A stretch of 64,000 bases of DNA from an uncultured Aquitalea sp. (GTDB lineage Bacteria > Pseudomonadota > Gammaproteobacteria > Burkholderiales > Chromobacteriaceae), in assembly GCF_945957525.1 (NCBI RefSeq), contig NZ_CAMFLA010000005.1, positions 62,001 to 126,000 of the forward strand, read 5' to 3'. The notes under the pieces are model-generated. The model did no database searches. It was not told the DNA's origin and saw only the letters and a program-made list of their open reading frames with translations. Numbering within the stretch: the stretch's first letter is position 1; each line of letters opens with the position of its first letter. Made by a program: the position numbers and the translations under genes. Positions 35,291 to 43,005 of this stretch are shown here, in pieces.

Positions 35291-36112
35291 TTAAATCACC
35301 GCCCATAGCGCGAGCATGCCGCCCATGATGAGCACGCCCATCAGGATCTGCGAGGTGTTCTTCTCTTTTTGCAGGGCGGATTTCATGCTGGCCTGCGCGG
35401 CTTCCAGTCGGGCAACTTTCTGTTCCAGATTCTGGCGGGATTCGTCTTGCTGCAGCAGCGATTGCAGCATTTCCTCGCCGCCCACTTCCGAAATGTGTTC
35501 CTTGTCCCAAACGCCCAGCAGTTTGCTCACCTTGTCCTTGAAGAACAGCCCGGTGCGCTGCGCTGCGTCCTGCCAGTCAAACTGGAAGCCCTGGCTCGCA
35601 TAAAAAGCGTTGCGGCGCATCTTTTCTTCTTCGGTGGCGGTGGTGGGTACATTCACCATGCCGGGGCTGATGGCGTAATCGGGATAGGCGCCCTTGACCC
35701 ATTGTATGGTTTGCGCAAACAGGAAGGCGTCCAGTCCCAGGCCCTGGAACGCCGGGTTGCAGTTGACGCCGGTTTTGGGACCAAAGGTGACGGAGCGGCT
35801 AGGATGGTCCACCCGTACCCAAGCGCAGTTGTAGGCGGCGTGGAAGCGGGCGTCGTCATTGGCGAAGTGCTCCCACTGGGTGCCTTCGGCGCGAGCGAAA
35901 CCGCGGAACTGCAGGCGAAAAAAGTCCGATTGCTCGGTCATGGCGCGGCTGCGGTGCAGGATGCCGTATACCGGATTGCCCAAGGCGCTGAGCGTCAGGA
36001 CAGTTTCACCCAGCGGCATAGCCAGCGTGGTGAGTGTGGTTTCGCTTTCCGGCGCTTTGTAGGCGGCTTCCGGCTCAGCGTCCGGTCTGGTGGAGGAGGT
36101 CGGGCTGCTCAT
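35291..36112 (-). CDS. GNAT-fold-like protein with C-terminal membrane anchor
   Basis: 273-residue protein I cannot assign to a named family. The middle (about 115-190) looks like a GNAT acyltransferase: GLGLDAFLFAQTIQWVK resembles the acetyl-CoA loop and helix, and RRNAFYASQGFQF resembles the conserved N...fY...GF end of the fold. It is followed by a coiled coil (about 215-252, heptads from MLQSLLQQDESRQNLEQK) and a single hydrophobic helix at the extreme C-terminus (about 254-273), so it is predicted tail-anchored in the inner membrane facing the cytoplasm. No signal peptide. It stands alone, with a sigma-54 promoter for another transcript in its upstream region. Confidence 0.7.
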   Translation of the reverse strand: MSSPTSSTRPDAEPEAAYKAPESETTLTTLAMPLGETVLTLSALGNPVYGILHRSRAMTEQSDFFRLQFRGFARAEGTQWEHFANDDARFHAAYNCAWVRVDHPSRSVTFGPKTGVNCNPAFQGLGLDAFLFAQTIQWVKGAYPDYAISPGMVNVPTTATEEEKMRRNAFYASQGFQFDWQDAAQRTGLFFKDKVSKLLGVWDKEHISEVGGEEMLQSLLQQDESRQNLEQKVARLEAAQASMKSALQKEKNTSQILMGVLIMGGMLALWAVI

Positions 36113-36299
36113 GGCTGCATGATAGCTTACTCATGCCACCGTGTTGTGCAGGAAATCCTTGCTGCGGTGCGAAAATGCTTTTGATTGGTGCGTTGCGACA
36201 TGCTGTTTGCAACAGATGGACGTCCTGTCAGGCGCAAAAGCCTGTTGGAGACCCGGTATCAGGCCTGCACAGCGCTTGTTTTGCTGCAGTGCACAGTGC

Positions 36300-36316
36300 T
36301 GGCACGGTAGTTGCAT
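36300..36316 (+). promoter_or_regulatory. Sigma-54 (RpoN) promoter
   Basis: TGGCACG-GTAG-TTGCAT. The invariant GG (36301-36302) and GC (36313-36314) are separated by exactly ten bases, and the match to the TGGCACG-N4-TTGC consensus is essentially complete. Predicted start of transcription near 36326. No annotated gene follows on this strand. Confidence 0.82.
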
Positions 36317-36325
36317 ATGAGATAG

Positions 36326-36430
36326 CGCACTCCCGGTGGCGCCGGGTTTGCGAGTGAGTCTGTCCCGTTGCAATCTGCGGCTTAAATCGTGCATCAAGCC
36401 AGCCCGGGCATTGTGCCCGGGCCTTTTTTT
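36326..36430 (+). ncRNA. Predicted sigma-54-dependent small RNA
   Basis: About 105 bases between the sigma-54 promoter and a strong terminator. The 5' part folds as a hairpin with CACTC (36328-36332) paired to GAGTG (36352-36356) and CCCGG (36332-36336) paired to CCGGG (36342-36346). A less structured middle (about 36357-36400) could base-pair with targets, and the 3' end is the terminator hairpin with a T7 tail, as in Hfq-binding small RNAs. There is no credible start codon with a ribosome site inside. Known RpoN-dependent small RNAs (CrcZ, NrsZ, GlmY) show this architecture, but I recognise no sequence similarity to them. Confidence 0.62.
36402..36430 (+). terminator. Rho-independent terminator, plus strand
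   Basis: Perfect 9-bp stem GCCCGGGCA (36402-36410) and complement (36414-36422), loop TTG, then CTTTTTTT. The T-run is only on the plus strand, so it cannot serve the minus-strand DUF1501 gene beside it. Confidence 0.9.
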
Positions 36431-36468
36431 GCCTGCCGCCGGTCAGTCTCTTTCAGCGTTGCTTTCCG

Positions 36469-37674
36469 TCAGGCGCGTAGTATCGGCAGTTTGACGTAGC
36501 GGCTGCCCAGCACATTGCGCGCATCCTTGCCCCACCAGTCCTCTATTGCCGTGGCGTACAGCTGACGAAAATCAATGGCGTGCTGCAAGTTGCCGTCGGT
36601 CAGTCCGGCCAGTTGCGGTGTTTGCCCGTACAGGCCGCCCTTAACGCGCCCGCCCAGCACGAAATGGCTGTTGGCCGTGCCGTGATCCGTCCCCTTGTTG
36701 CCGTTTTCTCGCGGCCGGCGGCCGAACTCCGCGTAGGTCATCACCAGCGTGTCGTCCCAGCGGCCTTGCGCCTGCAATTGCTGACGCAGCAAGGCCAGGC
36801 CGTCGCCCAGCTCGGTTAGCAGGCGGTTTTGCGTGTTGTTCTGATTGCCGTGAGTGTCGAAGCCGGTGAGGGTGATGCGCGCCACGGCGATGCGGGCGCC
36901 GTTTTGCAGCAGGGTGGCGAGGGTGATGATGGCCTGCTGGAAGGCGCCGTTGGGTTTGGGCGGCGCGGTGGGTGCATCGGCCGGGTTCATGTTGGTCTTG
37001 GCCATGATGGCCGAAGGCGCGGCGGGGCGGCTCAGGGCGTCGGCCGCCTGGCGGATGTCGCCTTCCACTTTCAGGATGTGGGACAGGGCGTCGCTATGGC
37101 CGCCGGCTTGCTGATCGCCGGCCAGCTTAGCCTGCCGGGCGAAGTCTTGCGGGTTGCTCAGCACCACGGCGCGCGCGCCGCCGTCCAGCGGACCGAGGTT
37201 CTGACTGCCCAGTACGACGCCGTCGGCGGCGAAGCCGGCCGGCAGCGGTTGCTGGCGGAATAGGCGGCTGAGCCAGCCATCGCTGAGAAACTGGTTGCTG
37301 GCCGAGGCGGTTTCCCAAATTTCGATGGAACGAAAGTGCGAGAGGTTGGGTTCTGGATAGCCCACCCCCTGCAGCACGGCCAGCTCATGGTTTTGCCATA
37401 GCGGCATCAGGCCGGACAGGGCGGGGTTGAGACCGACATGCTGATCCAGCTGCAACACCTTGTCGCGGGGGATGCCGATGGCTGGGCGCAAGCGATAGTA
37501 GTCGTCGCTGGCGTAGGGGACAACGGTATTGAGGCCGTCGTTGCCGCCCTTGAGCTCTATCAGTACCAGCAAGCGCTGATAGCCGGCCGGGGCGAGGGCG
37601 TAGCTGAGATTGGGCAGAGCCGACACCATCAGGCCGGCGCCCAGGGCTTTGAGGAATTCGCGTCGCTGGAACAT
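36469..37674 (-). CDS. DUF1501 family protein, Tat-exported
   Basis: 401 residues. The N-terminus has a twin-arginine signal (RREFLKALGAGLMVSALP). The body matches DUF1501, an alkaline-phosphatase-superfamily-like (sulfatase-type) fold: VLIELKGGNDGLNTVVPY near the mature start, the GFDTHGNQ segment, and AEFGRRPRENGNKGTDHG near the C-terminus, which contain likely metal ligands. Function unknown; it is almost always encoded beside a DUF1800 gene, as here. I start at ATG 37674 inside the Tat signal context; the frame to 37719 overlaps the DUF1800 stop. Confidence 0.87.
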   Translation of the reverse strand: MFQRREFLKALGAGLMVSALPNLSYALAPAGYQRLLVLIELKGGNDGLNTVVPYASDDYYRLRPAIGIPRDKVLQLDQHVGLNPALSGLMPLWQNHELAVLQGVGYPEPNLSHFRSIEIWETASASNQFLSDGWLSRLFRQQPLPAGFAADGVVLGSQNLGPLDGGARAVVLSNPQDFARQAKLAGDQQAGGHSDALSHILKVEGDIRQAADALSRPAAPSAIMAKTNMNPADAPTAPPKPNGAFQQAIITLATLLQNGARIAVARITLTGFDTHGNQNNTQNRLLTELGDGLALLRQQLQAQGRWDDTLVMTYAEFGRRPRENGNKGTDHGTANSHFVLGGRVKGGLYGQTPQLAGLTDGNLQHAIDFRQLYATAIEDWWGKDARNVLGSRYVKLPILRA

Positions 37675-37693
37675 GGCGGTCTTTCGAGTGGAT

Positions 37694-39136
37694 TCAGTGA
37701 ACCTGATAGGCCGGATCAAGCAGCAGCGGGCCGATGGCTTGCGCGCCGCTCATGCCCGCCGGCAGCGGCTGCGCCGGGGGAACGGCCAGCAGCAAGCGGG
37801 CGGTGTCCTGTGCGCTGCGCACTTGATAGATGGCGCTCCATTCGTCCGGCTGCAGTTTGACGGGCGCGAGGCCGCGCTGCACCAGACGGTTGATGCGGGC
37901 TTCGCGACCCTTGGCTTCATCCATGCTGCCGTCCGCTTGCTGGAAGGCGTTGCGGATGGGGGCGGCGTCGTGTTGCAGCCGGTCGAGAAACTGTTTGCGG
38001 ATCAGCAGGGTGGAACTGTTGATCCAGGCCTCGCCCCCTGGCCAGCCTTTGACATTGGGCGGGTTGAACACATCCTGGCCCAGCTGGCGGTTGAGGCCGG
38101 CGATGGCGCGCCAGTCCGGCGGGGTGAGGTCGAAAGTGACCAGTGTGCCCACGGTAAGCTCGACGGGAGATTTCACCAACTGCCCCTGGCTCTTCCAGAA
38201 CTGCGGCGTCAACAGCATGGCCCGCATCAGCGGTTTGAGTTCGTAGTGATCCCGGTAGAAGAGGTCGGACAGGCGCTTGAGCGCGGCTTCGTCCGGCGTG
38301 GGGGAGACGAAATTCTTCCACAGTTTGGCGGTGACAAAGCGCGCGGTCTGCGGGTTCTGCAGCAGCATGTCCAGCACGTCGTCGCCGTCGAAATTGCCAT
38401 GTTGGCCGAAGATCGTTTTGTCGCCGTTGTCGTGTTGACGCGGGCGGTTGATGAAGCTGAAGTCCTTGTCCAGCGACCAGCCGGTAAACGCGCGGGCGGC
38501 TTCGCGGATGTCCTGCTCGGTGTAATGGCCTTCGCCCAGCGTGAACAGCTCCATCACTTCGCGGGCGAAGTTTTCATTGGGTTGGCCAACGCGGTTGTTG
38601 GCGGTGTCGAGGTAACGCATCATCGCCGGGTCGTGCGCCACGGCGTGCAACATGGAGCCGAAATTGCCCAAGGCGTAGCGGCGCAGCAGCATGTTTTGTT
38701 GGTACATCAGCTGCGGCACGCCTACTTTGTCCAGCCCGGAAACAAAGTGGTTATGCCAGAACAGGGTCATCTTTTCCGTGATCGGGCTGGGGGTGATGCG
38801 CATCTCCTCCAGCCACCAGCCGCGCAGTTCCTGCGCGTGATCGTTGCGCTCTTTCTGCAGCGCTTTTTTTTGTTCTTCGCTGAGGTTGCCCTGATTGGGG
38901 CGGTCAAAGGGCTCGTTGACCCAGCCGGGCGGCGATGTCAGTGCGGTGCTGACCGTATGCGACAGCAAGCGGTCTACAGCGGCCTCCCTGCTGAGCGGGG
39001 CGTACACGGCGATTTGTGCCGGATTGGCGCCAAAGCCCGTGCGGGATAGCAGATGGCGTGCGCCGTCTTCGCCGATGCCGGCCCGGGCCAGCGTGGAAAC
39101 AAGGCATAACAGCAGGGCGGGAAGCAGGGGTTTCAC
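37694..39136 (-). CDS. DUF1800 family exported protein
   Basis: 480 residues with a Sec signal peptide (LLPALLLCLVSTLARA). DUF1800 landmarks: HLLSRTGFGANPAQI near the mature start, MTLFWHNHF, NENFAREVMELFTLG, and NVKGWPGGEAWINSSTL near the C-terminus. Function unknown; paired in many proteobacteria with DUF1501, whose gene starts 19 bases downstream, so the two exported proteins very likely act together in the periplasm or at the surface. Confidence 0.88.
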   Translation of the reverse strand: MKPLLPALLLCLVSTLARAGIGEDGARHLLSRTGFGANPAQIAVYAPLSREAAVDRLLSHTVSTALTSPPGWVNEPFDRPNQGNLSEEQKKALQKERNDHAQELRGWWLEEMRITPSPITEKMTLFWHNHFVSGLDKVGVPQLMYQQNMLLRRYALGNFGSMLHAVAHDPAMMRYLDTANNRVGQPNENFAREVMELFTLGEGHYTEQDIREAARAFTGWSLDKDFSFINRPRQHDNGDKTIFGQHGNFDGDDVLDMLLQNPQTARFVTAKLWKNFVSPTPDEAALKRLSDLFYRDHYELKPLMRAMLLTPQFWKSQGQLVKSPVELTVGTLVTFDLTPPDWRAIAGLNRQLGQDVFNPPNVKGWPGGEAWINSSTLLIRKQFLDRLQHDAAPIRNAFQQADGSMDEAKGREARINRLVQRGLAPVKLQPDEWSAIYQVRSAQDTARLLLAVPPAQPLPAGMSGAQAIGPLLLDPAYQVH

Positions 39137-39213
39137 AATGTCGCCTCTACGGTTGGACGAAGATCAGGCTCCCGGGCGCTGGGCCGGGGAGCCTTGGGGT
39201 GTATGCCGTCAGT

Positions 39214-39549
39214 TTACTTGCCGATTTCCTTGCTGACCGTGTTTTCTTCCTGATTCAGCGTGCGCTGTTCTTTCTTGGTGATGTGACCCTTGTGCTGGCG
39301 GGCGTCGGCGCGTTCCTGCTGGCGCAGGGCGTTATCTTGCTGGTGCAGTTCATGCGCTTGCTGGCGATTGATTTCGCCTTCGCGGCGTTCGCGGTTGATG
39401 CGGTGGTCCTGGCGCTCCAGCCGGTGATTGACTTCGGCGCGGCGCGGGTGATCTTTCTGCCATTGGGTTTCGGCGGATGCGGTGCTGGACAGGGTTGCCA
39501 GCGCAATGGCGGCGAAGCTGAAGAGGGTGAAGACGCGATTGGTTTTCAT
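39214..39549 (-). CDS. Small exported Arg/Gln/His-rich protein
   Basis: 111 residues: a clear signal peptide (TLFSFAAIALATLSSTASA, cleavage before ETQW) and a mature part of about 85 residues made almost only of charged or polar residues (R, Q, H, E, K, N), with helical repeats such as HRLERQDHRINRERREGEI and ELHQQDNALRQQERAD. It should form a long amphipathic or coiled helix in the periplasm. I do not recognise a function; metal or polyanion binding by His/Arg is a guess. Good ribosome site (GGAGA) before ATG 39549. Convergent with nothing; it precedes the TPP riboswitch on the other strand. Confidence 0.75.
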   Translation of the reverse strand: MKTNRVFTLFSFAAIALATLSSTASAETQWQKDHPRRAEVNHRLERQDHRINRERREGEINRQQAHELHQQDNALRQQERADARQHKGHITKKEQRTLNQEENTVSKEIGK

Positions 39550-39737
39550 GATGAATCTCCTGGACGTTTGTTTCGGGTGTACCGGATGTCCGGCAAGCGT
39601 GCTGTTGTTGTGGCTTCATCATGGTGGGAATGTGTGTACAATCCGTTTTCCGTCCGGCGGCCTTTATTAAGTTGTATGAATATTGCGTAACGTCGTGTAA
39701 CGGATGCTGCCCCTCCCGCCTGCGGGAAGGGCGCAAT

Positions 39738-39813
39738 CACCGGGGGTGCCCTTGTCGGGCTGAGAGATACCCTAAGAACCTGATCTGGTTAATCCCAGCG
39801 GAGGGAGCGTGAT
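39738..39813 (+). promoter_or_regulatory. TPP riboswitch (THI element)
   Basis: The conserved TPP aptamer is readable: CGGGGGTGCC at the first stem, GGGCTGAGAGATACCC in the pyrimidine-sensor arm (CTGAGA), GAACCTGATCTGGTTAATCC in the pyrophosphate arm, and the closing AGCGGAGGGAGC. It lies 70 bases before thiB and is expected to shut the transport operon when thiamine pyrophosphate is plentiful. Confidence 0.96.
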
Positions 39814-39882
39814 GCAGCACGGCCCGTCGGCCCGTCGTCCCGCTTGCTCCTGCGATTGGCAAGAATTCGCATGGAGAATGTC

Positions 39883-40890
39883 ATGAAGTTGATTCCATCT
39901 ACCCTGATGCTGTCTTTGTCGCTGTTTGCCGCTTTTGCCGGCGCCGCCGAATTGCGCGTGCTGACGCACAGCTCCTTTGCCGTCTCCAAGCCGCTGCTGG
40001 CCGAGTTTGAAAAGCAGAACGGCGTCAAACTCAGCATCGTCAAGGCGGGCGATGCCGGTGAAATGGTCAACAAGCTGATCCTGACCCGCGCGCAGCCCAT
40101 CGCCGATGTGGTGTACGGCGTGGACAACACGCTGATCGGCAAGGCCCAGTCCGCTGGCGTACTGGAAGCCGCCGGCAAGGAGAAGGCCGATCCGGCGCTG
40201 CCGGGCGCGGTCAGCGTGGACTACGGCTATGTGGCTCTCAACATTGACAAGGCCTGGTTCGCCAAGAACAAACTGCCGTTGCCCAAGACGCTGGACGATC
40301 TGACTCGCCCGGCTTACAAGGATTTGCTGGTGGTGGAAAACCCGGCCACCTCCAGCCCGGGCCTGGCTTTCCTGCTGGCGACCATCCAGTCGCAGGGCGA
40401 GGACAAGGCTTTTGCCTTTTGGGGCAAGCTGCGCGCCAACGGCGTGAAAGTGGCCAAGGGCTGGACCGAAGCCTATTACACCGATTTCAGCCGCAACGGC
40501 GGCAGCCGCCCCATCGTGGTGAGCTACGCTACCAGCCCGGCGGCGGAAGTGTTTTACAGCAAGGAAAAACTCAACGAGTCGCCGACCGCCAATCTGTTGT
40601 TGCCGGGCAGCGTGTTCCGTCAGGTGGAAGGCGCAGCCTTGGTAAAGGGCGGCAAAGAGCCGGAACTGGCGCGCAAGTTTATTGAGTTCCTGCGCTCGGA
40701 AGCCGTACAGAAGGACATCCCCACCAGTATGTGGATGTATCCGGTGCGCGAGGGAGTTGCGCTGGACCCGGTGTACAAGTTTGCCGAAAAGCCGTCCAGC
40801 CACGCGACGCCGGACAGCAAGCGCATTGCCGACAAGAGCGCGCAGTGGGTGGGCCGCTGGACGCGCGTGGTATTGAAGTCCGCTCAGTGA
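39883..40890 (+). CDS. thiB: Thiamine-binding periplasmic protein
   Basis: 335-residue ABC-transporter binding protein for thiamine and its phosphates (ThiB/TbpA). Signal peptide from LIPSTLMLSLSLFAAFAGA, then AELRVLTHSSFAVS, KAGDAGEMVNKLILTR and DVVYGVDNTL, typical of the family. I choose ATG 39883 because GGAGA at 39873-39877 is properly placed and the signal peptide begins there; the frame is open from 39844. First gene of the riboswitch-controlled operon. Confidence 0.95.
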   Translation: MKLIPSTLMLSLSLFAAFAGAAELRVLTHSSFAVSKPLLAEFEKQNGVKLSIVKAGDAGEMVNKLILTRAQPIADVVYGVDNTLIGKAQSAGVLEAAGKEKADPALPGAVSVDYGYVALNIDKAWFAKNKLPLPKTLDDLTRPAYKDLLVVENPATSSPGLAFLLATIQSQGEDKAFAFWGKLRANGVKVAKGWTEAYYTDFSRNGGSRPIVVSYATSPAAEVFYSKEKLNESPTANLLLPGSVFRQVEGAALVKGGKEPELARKFIEFLRSEAVQKDIPTSMWMYPVREGVALDPVYKFAEKPSSHATPDSKRIADKSAQWVGRWTRVVLKSAQ

Positions 40891-40898
40891 ACACGACC

Positions 40899-41474
40899 AT
40901 GAGCTTCGAGGTGCCGGATATCGTCGGCGAGCGGCTGATTCTGCGGCATTTGTCGCCGCAAACCCTGCGCGATGCGCTGGCGCAGCGGTTTGCCGAAGCC
41001 GCCGCCGCGCTGGGGGCCGCCTTGCCGGCGGCCTGGCAAGAGGAGGCGGCCATTCTGGCCTTGCGTCTGCAGGATATGGAGAGCGACCCCGCTTATGCGC
41101 CCTGGTCCTTGCGCGCCATCATTCTGCGCGACAGCGGCGAAGTGGCGGGCCATCTCAATTTCCACAGCCAGCCCGGTCATCCCTATCTGCAAGCCTGGGG
41201 CGAGGTGGAGCTGGGCTATACCGTGCTGCCGGCTTTCCGCCGACAGGGCATTGCCCGCGAGGCGGTGCGGCTGGCAGCGCGCTGGGCGCACGAAGAGGCC
41301 GGCGTGCGGCGCTTTGTGCTGTCCATCGCGCCGGACAATCTGCCGTCGCAGGCGCTGGCGGCCCGTTTGGGCTTCCGCAAAGTGCATCAGGTAAGCGACC
41401 CGGACGATGGACCGGAAGATGTACTGATTGCCGACTGGCCTTTCCCGGAAGGGCCGGTAGCCGGCCGTGAATAA
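40899..41474 (+). CDS. GNAT N-acetyltransferase inside the thiamine operon
   Basis: 191-residue GNAT of the RimJ/RimL type: substrate strand ERLILRHLSP near the N-terminus, acetyl-CoA loop FRRQGIAREAVRLAARWA (about 113-130), and final NLPSQALAARLGFRKV. It lies between thiB and thiP, starts eight bases after the thiB stop (or at GTG 40887, overlapping it) and overlaps the thiP start by eight bases, so it must be co-translated with the transporter and lies under the TPP riboswitch. Its substrate is unknown; a thiamine-related amine or a protein N-terminus are both possible. Confidence 0.82.
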   Translation: MSFEVPDIVGERLILRHLSPQTLRDALAQRFAEAAAALGAALPAAWQEEAAILALRLQDMESDPAYAPWSLRAIILRDSGEVAGHLNFHSQPGHPYLQAWGEVELGYTVLPAFRRQGIAREAVRLAARWAHEEAGVRRFVLSIAPDNLPSQALAARLGFRKVHQVSDPDDGPEDVLIADWPFPEGPVAGRE

Positions 41475-43005
41475 GCGTGTTTTGCTGGCGGCCTTGCCGC
41501 TGGCGTTTCTCATCGTATTCAGTCTGGCGCCGCTGGCCCGCCTGTTGGCCGAAGGACGGGGGGCGGTGTCCGCCGGCCTGTTGTCCGACGCCTATCTGCA
41601 ATGGCGCATCGGCTGGTCTTTTCTGCAGGCCGCGCTGACGTGTCTGCTGTGTCTGCTGATCGGTCTGCCGATTGCCTGGTCGTTCGCCCGTTTCGATTTC
41701 TTCGGCAAACCCTGGTTGTGGCGGCTGCTGATGCTGCCCTTTGTCATGCCGACCCTGGTGGCGGCCATGGGCGTGCTGGCGCTGTTCGGTCCGCAAGGGG
41801 TTTTCGGTCTCAATCTACAAGACACGCCGGTCTTGCTGTTGTACGGCAATCTCTTTTTCAATCTGCCGCTGATGATCCGCGCCGTCGGGGAAGGGCTGGA
41901 GCGCCTGCCCCCCAGCCGTTTGCTGGCGGCCCGCACGCTGGGCGCGTCGCCATGGCGCGTGTTCTGGCGCGTGGAGTGGCCTGCGCTCCGGCCTTGGGCG
42001 GGGTCGGCCTGCTGCCTTATTTTCCTGTATTGCTTTTCCGGTTTTGGTCTGGCCTTGCTGCTGGGCGGGCAGCGCTATGCCACGGTGGAGGTGGAGATCT
42101 ATCAACTGGTGGCCTACGAGCTGAATCTGGCCGACGCCGGTGCGCTGGCCTTGTTGATGTTGGCGGCCACCGGCGCGCTGATGCTGCTTTATGCCTGGCT
42201 GGAGCGGCGGATGGCAGCGCCGATGAAGGTGGAGCGCGCCGTGGCGCAAGCCCCGGCGGGCTGGCGGCAGCGCGCCTTGTTGCTGGCCAGTCTGGCCTTG
42301 CTGCTAGTGTTTGCCGGCCTGCCCCTTCTGGCGGTGGCTGCGCGCGCGCTGGCGGCGCTGGGGCGGTTGGACTGGGCTGTGGTCTGGCAGGAAGATACCC
42401 GGCTGGCCTTGTGGAACACCTGCCGCTTTACGCTGGCGGCCACCGCACTGGCCACCGCGCTGGGCATCTTGCAGGGCGTGGCGGCCAAGGGCTCTCTGGG
42501 TTTGCGCGCCGCCGCTTTTCTGCCCCTGCTGGTGTCGCCGGTGTGCGTCGCTTTCGGTCTGCTGCTGTTGTATCCCGCGCTGACCGCCAGCCTGGGGTTG
42601 TTGCTGGCGGCCTATGCCTTGCTGGCCTGGCCGTTTGTGGCGCGCAATCTGACCCAGGCGTTGGAGAGCCTGCCTGTCAGCCTGCCCGCCGCCGCCCGTA
42701 CGCTGGGCGCATCGCCGTGGCGCGCCTTCTGGCGCGTCAGCTGGCCGCTGGCCTTGCCGGCCCTGCGGCGCGGGGCGGCGTTTGCCGCCGCCACTGCGCT
42801 GGGGGAGTTTGCCGTGACGCTGTTTTTATCCCGCCCGGAATGGCTGACGCTGACCACGCTGGTGTACCAGCGGCTGGGGCGACCGGGGCAGGAAAACGCC
42901 GATCTGGCCGTGGTGCTGTCCGGCGTATTGATGATGCTGTCGTTGCTGGCTTTCTGCGTGATTGAATGGCCCGGCAGCCGACAAGACAGGAGAAAGCCAT
43001 GCTGA
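41467..43005 (+). CDS. thiP: Thiamine ABC transporter permease
   Basis: 512-residue inner-membrane permease with about twelve helices in two homologous halves, each with an EAA-type loop (RTLGASPWRVFWRVEWP and RTLGASPWRAFWRVSWP) that contacts the ATPase. This duplicated arrangement is characteristic of ThiP. Starts at GTG 41467 inside the end of the GNAT gene; its stop overlaps the thiQ start. Confidence 0.93.
   Translation: MNKRVLLAALPLAFLIVFSLAPLARLLAEGRGAVSAGLLSDAYLQWRIGWSFLQAALTCLLCLLIGLPIAWSFARFDFFGKPWLWRLLMLPFVMPTLVAAMGVLALFGPQGVFGLNLQDTPVLLLYGNLFFNLPLMIRAVGEGLERLPPSRLLAARTLGASPWRVFWRVEWPALRPWAGSACCLIFLYCFSGFGLALLLGGQRYATVEVEIYQLVAYELNLADAGALALLMLAATGALMLLYAWLERRMAAPMKVERAVAQAPAGWRQRALLLASLALLLVFAGLPLLAVAARALAALGRLDWAVVWQEDTRLALWNTCRFTLAATALATALGILQGVAAKGSLGLRAAAFLPLLVSPVCVAFGLLLLYPALTASLGLLLAAYALLAWPFVARNLTQALESLPVSLPAAARTLGASPWRAFWRVSWPLALPALRRGAAFAAATALGEFAVTLFLSRPEWLTLTTLVYQRLGRPGQENADLAVVLSGVLMMLSLLAFCVIEWPGSRQDRRKPC

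Noticed and set aside
36034-36357. 107-codon plus-strand frame through the sigma-54 promoter
   Set aside because: It begins inside the coding region of the divergent gene, has no ribosome site, and would run through the promoter and the first RNA hairpin.
41467-43005. 454-codon overlapping frame inside thiP (41601-42965)
   Set aside because: It is a frame-shifted shadow of the permease; Gly/Ala/Arg-rich with no domain, while thiP has both EAA loops and the right helices.
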